Shown piece after piece: positions 26,680 to 33,869 of a DNA stretch of 64,000 nucleotides; position 1 is the stretch's first letter, and each line of letters begins with the position of its first letter. Both the position numbers and the translations under genes were made by a program. Source of the DNA: Acidobacteriota bacterium (GTDB taxonomy: Bacteria; Acidobacteriota; Terriglobia; Acidiferrales; UBA7541); assembly GCA_013289665.1 (NCBI GenBank), contig JABCZN010000002.1:62001-126000 (forward strand), read 5' to 3'. The notes below the pieces were generated by a model, which did not search any database, was not told where the DNA came from, and saw nothing but the letters and a program-made list of their open reading frames with translations.

Positions 26680-27212
26680 TGCGGTTTGCAGCCACGCATA
26701 AAGCAGCGCATGCGCGCACGGAGCAGATCATACTGTTCCGCTGCAGCACGCAGGTCTTTGCGATCTCGTCGGCGTCGGTGCAGGAAGTGCGCAGCGTTGA
26801 TACTCTCGCGGGTTCCCCGGTGGAAATCAACGAGTCCACCCTGCCCAAAGTGCGGCACATGTTTCGCCGGGGCGAACAGAATCTCTATGTTGTGAACGGA
26901 GCGCTGCATTTTGGATTGCGGCCGTCGCCTGCGTCATTGATTTTCCTTCTACGAAAATCGAGGACCGCGCTGCTGATTGACGGCATCGAGAAAATGACCA
27001 CCATGACGCGTCTGCAGGCTTTGCCGGCGGCTTTCTGCCATGAGGAACGCCTCTGGTATCGCGGGCTGACGGTGCTCGATCAGAGCGTGATCCCGGTCGT
27101 GAGCCATGAGGGATTTCTGACCCCCGATGAACTTTTTCTCCTCGATGCGCTGGTGAGCCGGATGGGCGTGCCGGAAACACCCGTGGCAAGCGGGATGGGC
27201 CTGGGTCTATGA
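26679..27212 (+). CDS. Divergent CheW-like protein (locus 2, second copy)
   Basis: 177 residues. CheW-like start (IILFRCSTQVFAISSASVQEVRSV) with the central NLRG motif replaced by MFRRGEQNLYVVNGALHFG, and later VIPVVSHEGFLT. It is a degenerate CheW fold; whether it couples CheA to MCPs or plays a modified role is unknown. It overlaps cheB by one base and the next cheW by four. Confidence 0.75.
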   Translation: MRFAATHKAAHARTEQIILFRCSTQVFAISSASVQEVRSVDTLAGSPVEINESTLPKVRHMFRRGEQNLYVVNGALHFGLRPSPASLIFLLRKSRTALLIDGIEKMTTMTRLQALPAAFCHEERLWYRGLTVLDQSVIPVVSHEGFLTPDELFLLDALVSRMGVPETPVASGMGLGL

Positions 27213-27685
27213 GCACGGTGGAGCAATACGACGCGCGTTCCTGCGTACTCCTGCGGCTGGGAGAGCGGCGTTTCGCGCTGGCCGCGGAGCAGATTGCGGA
27301 GTTGGTGGCGCCGAGCCGCGTTTTTCGCTTCGCTCACCGTACCACGGAGATTGACGGCGTGATTCTGCGGCGCGGTCGCGTGGTTCCAGTCTGCGACGTG
27401 GCGGAGCGGCTCACCGGAAAAAAGCTGACGTCACGGCGATTTTATCTGGTGGCGACGCAGAAGCGTGGCGCGTCGCTTGATTGGGTGGCGCTGCCAGTCA
27501 GCGGCGAATGCGAATTGATCACCGCGGATCTGACGCCGGCGGGAGAGTCGGACTCGCCGCACGTGGCTGCATGGCTTTCGCATGATGGCGAAGTGATAGA
27601 AGTGTTGAACCTGGATGCGCTAACGCCGGTGCCGGGCGAACGCGTGAGCCTGGCGCACAGCGGAAGTCCGGAGGCACACGCATGA
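27209..27685 (+). CDS. CheW-like protein (locus 2, third copy)
   Basis: 158 residues. VLLRLGERRFALAAEQIAEL, IDGVILRRGRVVPVCDVAERL and VALPVSGECELI fit a CheW domain, again with RRGR in place of NLRG. It overlaps both neighbours by ATGA. Three CheW-family proteins in one locus may allow different CheA or MCP contacts. Confidence 0.82.
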   Translation: MSTVEQYDARSCVLLRLGERRFALAAEQIAELVAPSRVFRFAHRTTEIDGVILRRGRVVPVCDVAERLTGKKLTSRRFYLVATQKRGASLDWVALPVSGECELITADLTPAGESDSPHVAAWLSHDGEVIEVLNLDALTPVPGERVSLAHSGSPEAHA

Positions 27686-28467
27686 TCGGGCCCGGAAAGC
27701 CGGCCAAGATTCTCTTGATTGACAGCAACGTGCTGTTTTCGAAGAGGCTGGGCGACGCGCTGCGACGCGAAGGGTTTGAAGTAACGACCGCCACGCAGGC
27801 GGCGTTTGCCCTGACCACCCTCGAGTACAACGCGCCATCCGTGATTGTGTGCGCGACGAATATGCGGGAGATGGGGGCGCTCGAAATCGCCAGGATTATC
27901 CACGCCGACCCGAAAAACGCGGCGCTGCCGGTGATCGCGATGGGCGACGGCAGCCAACGCGCGCTGATGGAATCGTTTCAAGCGGGTTGCGACGATTATA
28001 TTGACCGGCGCTTGTCGCCTGGGGTGATCGCGAATCACATCAAGAACATTGTCATCAGCAAACTGGAAGGCTTTCAGCCGACGCAGATGCTCGGCCAGGC
28101 GGATACGAGCCTGAGCGGAAATTTGACGCACCACGACCTGACCGGCGTGATGCAGATGCTGGGCCAGGCGCGGCAGACGGGCGCACTGACGATTAACGCC
28201 GGAGAGACCGACGCGGTTTTGTTCTACGACGGGGGAGAAATCACCCACGCGGAGTGCGGCCCGCTTTTTGGCGACGAAGCCGTGATTCACATCCTGAAGA
28301 ACTGCGTCCGGTGCGGATCCGGCGTCTACAAATTTATTTATGGCGCGGCTTCGGCCCAACGCACCGTGTTGCGATCGGCGACCGACCTGATGCTGGATGC
28401 CATGCGTGAATTTGACGAAACGGAGCGAACCGGCTCCGACGAGTTGGCGGACAGGGAGGCCCAATGA
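27682..28467 (+). CDS. Pseudo-receiver/DUF4388 (PATAN-type) protein
   Basis: 261 residues. N-terminal receiver-like domain (ILLIDSN, 10-125) in which the phospho-acceptor position is A58 (VIVCATNMRE) and the usual K-P is R-R, so it cannot be phosphorylated in the normal way. Residues about 140-245 are a DUF4388/PATAN-type domain: LSGNLTHHDLTGVMQMLGQ, TGALTIN and AVLFYDGGEITHA. These domains occur in PatA-type regulators and in gliding or pilus systems. It lies in the run of four-base overlaps with cheW and the final regulator gene. Confidence 0.82.
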   Translation: MIGPGKPAKILLIDSNVLFSKRLGDALRREGFEVTTATQAAFALTTLEYNAPSVIVCATNMREMGALEIARIIHADPKNAALPVIAMGDGSQRALMESFQAGCDDYIDRRLSPGVIANHIKNIVISKLEGFQPTQMLGQADTSLSGNLTHHDLTGVMQMLGQARQTGALTINAGETDAVLFYDGGEITHAECGPLFGDEAVIHILKNCVRCGSGVYKFIYGAASAQRTVLRSATDLMLDAMREFDETERTGSDELADREAQ

Positions 28468-29276
28468 GCGACGCAATCGTTCTGCCGGAGACCGGAGCAG
28501 CCGAGCCGCGGCGAACCCCGACGGTTTATTTTATTGATGACAGCGCAACCATGCGCGAGGTCATCAAGATCGCCTTCCGGCGCGAGAACATCAACGTGGT
28601 GGCTTGCGCTGATGCCGCGTCGGCACTGGCCCAGTTTGATGAGAACCCGCCCGACCTGGTGATCACCGACGTGATCATGCCGGACCAGGACGGCTATTCC
28701 GTGTGCAGCCAGGTGAAACAGAATCCGCAGTTCGCCAAAACCCCGGTGATCTTGATGTCCGGCGTGGTGAACAAGAGCGTGGCCGACCGCGCAGTTGCGG
28801 TGCAAGCGGATGAACTGGTGCGAAAACCGTTTCAGCCGCAGGAGCTGATTTCCCGCGTTAAGAACCTGATTGGCCACGGAGCGCCGGCGTTGCAGCAGCC
28901 GTCCGAACGCCCGATGGCTGTGCCCTCGTTGAGCAGCTTGTTTGCGGCTCCGGCAGCTCCTCGAATCGTTCCTTCCCTGGCACCGGTCCAGGCCGCGCCA
29001 CCTGCGGCGGAAGCCCGTCCGGCCGACAACGTCTGGCCGCGCGCTCTGGCCGAGGCCTTCAGCCAGCAAGCCAATGCCCCCGCACCACAAACTCCACCGC
29101 CAGTTCCGGCTGCGGCCCTTCGCGCCGTTGGAACAGCCACCGACATCCAGAAATTGCGCGTGGAGATTTCGCGCCTCGAGATTCTGGTAAAGAAGCTGCA
29201 AACCGAACTGCAGATCGAACGCCAGTACAATCAGGCGCTCGAACTCCACGTCCGCACACTCACGCAAGTAGACTAA
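28464..29276 (+). CDS. Response regulator with proline-rich linker and C-terminal coiled coil
   Basis: 270 residues. Receiver at 20-140 (acidic DD 25-26, D69 in DLVITDVIMPD, lysine in LVRKPFQPQE). An Ala/Pro-rich linker (about 150-225) leads to a coiled coil (IQKLRVEISRLEILVKKLQT) at the C terminus. No DNA-binding or enzymatic domain. It may be an output that acts by binding a partner or oligomerising. It is the last gene of locus 2 and starts within the stop of the preceding gene. Confidence 0.85.
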   Translation: MSDAIVLPETGAAEPRRTPTVYFIDDSATMREVIKIAFRRENINVVACADAASALAQFDENPPDLVITDVIMPDQDGYSVCSQVKQNPQFAKTPVILMSGVVNKSVADRAVAVQADELVRKPFQPQELISRVKNLIGHGAPALQQPSERPMAVPSLSSLFAAPAAPRIVPSLAPVQAAPPAAEARPADNVWPRALAEAFSQQANAPAPQTPPPVPAAALRAVGTATDIQKLRVEISRLEILVKKLQTELQIERQYNQALELHVRTLTQVD

Positions 29277-29421
29277 TGGTACCCAAGGGGGTGGGGAGAT
29301 ACGATTTGTCTCTTGCTCGCCTCCGACTCTGATTGGAAAAACTCGAAATCGCAATGCAGGGTTGTTCGATCTACTTGCTAGAAAACTCGGTTTAGTCTAG
29401 AACTTTTCGTCATGCCTTGAA

Positions 29422-31305
29422 TCAGCTGGCTTTTCCTGTGTCCTCCATACGACTCCGAAAGAAGTTTTCCGTATTCTTATCCATGAAGTGAATATAGCAG
29501 CCTTTCATGCCGCGAGTCAGCAGAACACGGTATGTGTTTTTTACCATTTGTGTGAAACGGTCGCCTGATCTCTTCACGACAGTATCGTAGGACTTCGTCT
29601 TGTCCCCGTGCCAATCTGCATCCTCAGGTAAGTAGACGAGATCAGGCCCGAAAATGACACCCACATAGTCGAACTCGAATCCCTGAGACGTGTAGACACA
29701 GCCAATCTGGTTCATCCCACTTGCTTCGTAGGCCCAAAGACTCTCTTTCGGTATGCCTGGCGCAAGGCTGCCTGAATCAGACTTGGCGTTCCATGGCCGA
29801 GCATATTCGCCAATGACCACATCTTCTACAAGTGTCCCATCGGACTTAGGATTGGACCAAGGCCAGCAGAAGCCCGCCGTTAGACGCGCAGTGGAATTCT
29901 TGTCCAACTTTTTGCGGATCGTGTCTTCAAGAGCTTGGGGTGTTGGCATGATCTTAAAGTCGAACTCGTCGGCCTGATTCCACATCACATGTGCCGTCCT
30001 ATGAATTCCGAGAGTATTGTTCACCCAGCTAACGAATGCATCCGAGCCAGCACATCGGAACTGGGCTTCCAATTCAAATTCAGAAACATCGCAGTGGAGT
30101 TTTTCAGCTTCCGTCTTGATGTAATCGGTCGAGCCGATCTCCCCCGGTCTCACGATCTGGTTGTCATCGATGAAAAACACCGCGGTACGGCTGGCTTTTA
30201 ACAACTCTTGGATTTGGGGAAGTTGGCTCTGCTTTACCTTCGGCGTGAACCGGTTGTTGCTGGTCTCTCGAATTCGGTGAGCTTCATCGGCGATCATGAC
30301 GTCAATTACGTTCACATCCGCGCCCATGTAGCTATTGAAGTAACGGACTTGAGCCGCCCCACGGGTGCCAACGATCTCGCGGATAGTTGAGGTGAATGCA
30401 CGGGAACCGGTCACGTAATGCGCGTTGAGGCCCATTCCAGAAAGATCGCCAAGCAAGTTCATGGCAATGACCGATTTCCCTGTGCCCGGGCCACCCCGAA
30501 CGATAATGGCAACTTTCTTCTTTCCTTTGACACCCTCAGTTGCAGCCTCCACAACCTTGTCGTAAACGACTAATTGCTCGTCGAGCAGGACGTATTCCGG
30601 CTTGCCCTTAATCAGCTTGGCGACATGTTCTAGCAGTTTTTTGCTGGGGCGGTATTTGCTCCGTTCGACTTTTGCCGATAAATCGCCACTGTCAGCACCG
30701 TAGATTCGTTCGTTTAGAAACATGGTCAGCTCAGGTACGTGATCGGCGGTGAACACCGGAGACCGGCTAATTTGTTCTGTAAATTGAGGTAAGAAAAGAG
30801 GATCGTCCTTGATCGGGCTGTAGTTGTGCAGATACGAACAGGCATGTGCACTAATTCCACCCTCACCCTGAAAAGCCGTATGGCAGTCGGTCAGGTAAGT
30901 CATGTACTGGCCGACTTGAACTGAAGGATGGAGCACGTCCCGTACATTACCTCCGACGAAGGTGGCTACCTCGTTCTTTCCGGATGCGCCTTTGCACCCG
31001 CTCCACTGCTTTAGCTCGATGATGACTGCGTTAGGTGCCTTTTTGTCGTCGTACCCGGTCACAAGGCAATCGAGCCGTTTGGAGGTAAGTGGAAGTTGAA
31101 GTTCCAGCAAGACTCCATGATCGAGCAGTGATGCTGCCTGAAACACTTGTGAGATGGCGCGGAGGGAGTTGTTCCAGGAGTTCACTTCAGCAACTGATGG
31201 CTGGTAGCGAAACTTAGTGAAGAAAGCATCCTTTAATTTCGGGGCGATACGGTTGAAGGTCGAGTCTTCTATGAGTGATTTGGTTGTTCCAGAGTAGAGG
31301 CGCAT
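29422..31305 (-). CDS. Predicted PD-(D/E)XK nuclease fused to DUF2075/SF1 helicase-like ATPase
   Basis: 627 residues. An N-terminal region has D79 in RLDCLVTG and E97-L-K99 in AVIIELKQW, the layout of a PD-(D/E)XK nuclease. Then Walker A GGPGTGKS (271-278), Walker B IADEAHR (D339-E340), motif III VFFIDDNQIV, motif V-like TSQGFEFDYVGV and motif VI-like YRVLLTRGMKG identify a DUF2075/SF1 helicase-type ATPase. Base composition is visibly less GC-rich than its neighbours, so horizontal acquisition is likely. It may act in phage defence or DNA/RNA processing; the substrate is unknown. Confidence 0.85.
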   Translation of the reverse strand: MRLYSGTTKSLIEDSTFNRIAPKLKDAFFTKFRYQPSVAEVNSWNNSLRAISQVFQAASLLDHGVLLELQLPLTSKRLDCLVTGYDDKKAPNAVIIELKQWSGCKGASGKNEVATFVGGNVRDVLHPSVQVGQYMTYLTDCHTAFQGEGGISAHACSYLHNYSPIKDDPLFLPQFTEQISRSPVFTADHVPELTMFLNERIYGADSGDLSAKVERSKYRPSKKLLEHVAKLIKGKPEYVLLDEQLVVYDKVVEAATEGVKGKKKVAIIVRGGPGTGKSVIAMNLLGDLSGMGLNAHYVTGSRAFTSTIREIVGTRGAAQVRYFNSYMGADVNVIDVMIADEAHRIRETSNNRFTPKVKQSQLPQIQELLKASRTAVFFIDDNQIVRPGEIGSTDYIKTEAEKLHCDVSEFELEAQFRCAGSDAFVSWVNNTLGIHRTAHVMWNQADEFDFKIMPTPQALEDTIRKKLDKNSTARLTAGFCWPWSNPKSDGTLVEDVVIGEYARPWNAKSDSGSLAPGIPKESLWAYEASGMNQIGCVYTSQGFEFDYVGVIFGPDLVYLPEDADWHGDKTKSYDTVVKRSGDRFTQMVKNTYRVLLTRGMKGCYIHFMDKNTENFFRSRMEDTGKAS

Positions 31306-31434
31306 GCGTTCGGTTCTATTATTGCGAAAGAGTTGCTATGCACCAGCTGCTTTCTAGATTGGTGCACCCCAGCCGGTCATCAGGTCGAGCAATTCTTTGA
31401 TGAACTGCTCTACGGCCGCCTTTGCATCAAACCC

Positions 31435-31689
31435 TTAAGATTTTGCAAAATAATTGACGTACGCCTCAGCTGCGATGCGCCCGGCTTGAACAAATCTGTT
31501 TCGCTCACGTGGATCACCAAAGTTCAGTCGCCACTGTTGAGTTTCCTTCAACATGCGGAGGTATTGTTGCAGTTCGATTGCCATGTTTGGGAAATTTTGT
31601 CGTACATTCATATGCAACCGCCTAAATTCTTGCATATAATCAACGGCGGCGAACGCTCCAAACTTACTGGAAAATGCTCCATCGGACAT
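31435..31689 (-). CDS. Possible small protein upstream of the nuclease/helicase gene
   Basis: 84 residues from an ATG with TTGGGG just upstream. The composition is protein-like and helical (YMQEFRRLHMN, MAIELQQYLRMLKETQQW, RNRFVQAGRIAAEAYVNYF) and more credible than the overlapping plus-strand frame. It points the same way as the DUF2075 gene 129 bp downstream and shares its lower GC content, so it may be a companion of that gene. I recognise no family. The 129 bp between the two holds nothing obvious. Confidence 0.4.
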   Translation of the reverse strand: MSDGAFSSKFGAFAAVDYMQEFRRLHMNVRQNFPNMAIELQQYLRMLKETQQWRLNFGDPRERNRFVQAGRIAAEAYVNYFAKS

Positions 31690-31881
31690 CCCCAATAGTC
31701 ATTCGCCGCAAGTCAACCACAATGGATTCGCGTAAGTCAATCAATATGCATGCGCACATAGGGCAGTTTCGCTCGCTCCTATCCCTTATCCCACCCGCCA
31801 GTTGACGCATTTCGCCGAATTCAGTAGCCTCGGCTGACGACGAAATTGAGTTGGGTGCTTGCGTTGCTGGGGGAAGGCACG
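31690..31881. other. Border of the low-GC island
   Basis: Gap between the small minus-strand frame and the Tat-protein gene. A 48-residue minus-strand frame (31664-31810) with a CPMC motif is present but has no ribosome-binding site. No direct repeat, tRNA or integrase remnant marks the island edge. Confidence 0.3.
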
Positions 31882-32286
31882 ATGAACGAAACGAGGAAGG
31901 GCGGGATTTCAAGACGGCAATTTGGCCGGCGAGTGGCGTTGCTTTCGGCAAGCGCCTCGATTGTTCCGGCGGCGAGCGTCTTTGCAGATTCCACTATCGC
32001 GATTCCGGCGCAGCAGCCGGCGGAGGCACATCCGAACCTCTCTCAGGAAAGCCTGGCGGAGGCGGAGGCTCGTTACCAGCAGATACTCGGCCAGTACGGC
32101 AGCCAGCTGAGCGCGGAAGAGAAAGTTTCGCTGCGCGAAATGAATCTTGTCACCCAAGCGAGCCTCGACAAGGTGCGTGCATATCCCCTTGAAAATGGAG
32201 ACGCGCCCGCGCTTTATCTGAAGCCCCTGGTGGAACGCGAAAAGAAACCAGTCCAGCCGCCGGCCACACCGGCGAGGAAATCCTGA
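31882..32286 (+). CDS. Small Tat-exported protein preceding an amidase
   Basis: 134 residues from the ATG at 31882, supported by GGGGGAAGG six to seven bases upstream. The N terminus is a twin-arginine signal: SRRQFGRRVALLSASASIV. The mature part is about 95 residues, helical (SLAEAEARYQQILGQYG), with a proline-rich tail. No known family. It lies 11 bp before the amidase gene, so the two are probably co-expressed; it might be an accessory subunit or chaperone of that enzyme. Confidence 0.75.
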   Translation: MNETRKGGISRRQFGRRVALLSASASIVPAASVFADSTIAIPAQQPAEAHPNLSQESLAEAEARYQQILGQYGSQLSAEEKVSLREMNLVTQASLDKVRAYPLENGDAPALYLKPLVEREKKPVQPPATPARKS

Positions 32287-32297
32287 GGGAACGGCGA

Positions 32298-33707
32298 ATG
32301 CTCAGCGAACAGGTGCTCTACCTCTCCGTTGGCGAACTGGCGAAGCGAATTCAATCCAAGCAAATTTCTCCCGTGGAATTGACGGAAAGCTATCTTGCGC
32401 GAAGCGAGGCGCTGGGGCCGAAGTTGAACGCCTATGCACGACTCACTCCCGATCTGGCGCTGGAGCAGGCGCACGCGGCGGAGAAGGACATTCAGCGCGG
32501 GCACTACCGCGGACCGTTGCACGGAATCCCGTATGCGGCGAAAGATTTGCTGGCCGTGAAAGGAATTCCCATCACGTGGGGTGCGAAACCGTTTGCCGAT
32601 CAGGTGTTTGATTACAACGCGACGGTGATCGAGCACCTGCGAAACGTCGGCGCCATCCTGCTCGGCAAAGCGGCGATGATCGAATTGGCCGGCGGGATGG
32701 GCTATGCCTACGCTTCGGCCTCCTTGCAGGGCGAAACGAGGAATCCGTGGGACACGAAGTGCTGGACCTGTGGATCGTCTTCGGGGTCGGGCGCGATTGT
32801 CGCGGCCGCACTGGCGGGATTTGCGATCGGGACAGAAACGTGGGGCTCAATTGTCTGCCCTTCGGCGTTTTGCGGCGTCAGCGGGTTGCGGCCGACATAT
32901 GGGCGGGTGAGCCGGCGCGGCGCGATGGCGTTGTCCTACTCGATGGACAAGATCGGGCCGCTGGCCCGCTCGGCGGAGGATTGCACCAACATTTTCGCGG
33001 CAATTGCAGGGCACGATCCCTTGGATCGGAGCACGCTTCCGGTGGACAAGGCGGCATTCACCTATTCGCCCGCGGCGGATCTGAAGGGGCGCAGCCTGCG
33101 GATCGGCTGGCTGACGAACGCGTGGAAGCAATTCGAACCGGGCGTTGGAAAAATCATTGATGCGGCAAAGGCCACTCTCAAGCACCACTTCCCTTCCGTA
33201 AGGGACGCTGCTTTGCCCGAAGGGCCGTGGGAGGATGCCGCTACTCTAATTTTGTCTGGAGAAGCAGGTTCAGCGTTTTCGCAATTGATCCGTTCCGGAC
33301 GGGTGAAGGAACTGATTGATCCCGTCGGGCGGGTCGGCGGATATGTGAGCCAAAGCGTTTCCGGTGCGGATTACACGACGGCCTTGCGCATTCGAGACAT
33401 TCTACAGAAGAAAATGGCGGATCTTTTCGATTCCTATGACGTGCTGGCGACTGCTTCGCTTCCCACAGCGGCGACTCCGCTTAGCCTTAACCTGATCAAG
33501 GGGCTTTCTTTTCCCGATCCAATGGGCGCGATTGGAAATCTTTGTGGACTGCCGGCGATTTCAGTGCCTTGCGGGTTCACGGATAAGAATTTGCCTGTTG
33601 GATTGCAGTTTGTGGGACGCGCGGGAGATGATACGGCGGTCCTGCAGGGCGGGAGAATTTTTCAGCAATCGACCTCTTGGCATAAGAAGCATCCAAAAGT
33701 CAGCTGA
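32298..33707 (+). CDS. Amidase-signature hydrolase
   Basis: 469 residues. The Ser-cisSer-Lys triad is readable: K82 in YAAKDLLAVKG, the cis-Ser in CGSSSGSGA (about S160-S161) and the nucleophile S184 in GTETWGSIVCPS, where Trp replaces a Gly of the common TDTGGSIR form. It has no signal peptide of its own. Family members hydrolyse amide bonds in small molecules or, as GatA, in tRNA; no gatB/gatC is nearby and the site is atypical, so a catabolic amidase is more likely. The Tat-signal protein upstream might carry it out of the cell, but that is speculation. Confidence 0.85.
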   Translation: MLSEQVLYLSVGELAKRIQSKQISPVELTESYLARSEALGPKLNAYARLTPDLALEQAHAAEKDIQRGHYRGPLHGIPYAAKDLLAVKGIPITWGAKPFADQVFDYNATVIEHLRNVGAILLGKAAMIELAGGMGYAYASASLQGETRNPWDTKCWTCGSSSGSGAIVAAALAGFAIGTETWGSIVCPSAFCGVSGLRPTYGRVSRRGAMALSYSMDKIGPLARSAEDCTNIFAAIAGHDPLDRSTLPVDKAAFTYSPAADLKGRSLRIGWLTNAWKQFEPGVGKIIDAAKATLKHHFPSVRDAALPEGPWEDAATLILSGEAGSAFSQLIRSGRVKELIDPVGRVGGYVSQSVSGADYTTALRIRDILQKKMADLFDSYDVLATASLPTAATPLSLNLIKGLSFPDPMGAIGNLCGLPAISVPCGFTDKNLPVGLQFVGRAGDDTAVLQGGRIFQQSTSWHKKHPKVS

Positions 33708-33750
33708 AATACTTCCCGCTAAACACGTTTCACAAATTCCTGCGATTTCT

Positions 33751-33868
33751 AGCTCAGGTCTTCGAGCTTGCCTGCGGCAGGCAGGGCCTGAGCGAATTCA
33801 TTTTTGTGGTGCGATTTTGCCTGTGCTCGGGAAACCCTCACCCTTGAAGGGGTGGCTAGAGAAACGCG
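33751..33868. repeat. Dispersed two-hairpin repeat, copy 1
   Basis: First hairpin AGCTCAGGTC... GGCCTGAGC with an inner TGCCTG-CGG-CAGGCA stem (33751-33793). Second hairpin around CACCC... GGGTG begins at 33836-33843, 85 bp from the element start. Copy 2 at 44173-44290 has the same two hairpins with exactly the same 85-bp spacing. It fills the gap between the convergent amidase and hybrid-kinase genes. Confidence 0.65.
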
Positions 33869-33869
33869 G

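Noticed and set aside
31333..31698. 121-residue plus-strand frame in the low-GC island
   Set aside because: Cys- and Phe-rich, non-protein-like; the minus-strand frame over the same bases is more credible.
31664..31810. 48-residue minus-strand frame with a CPMC motif
   Set aside because: No ribosome-binding site and it overlaps the better frame; mentioned only as part of the island-edge finding.
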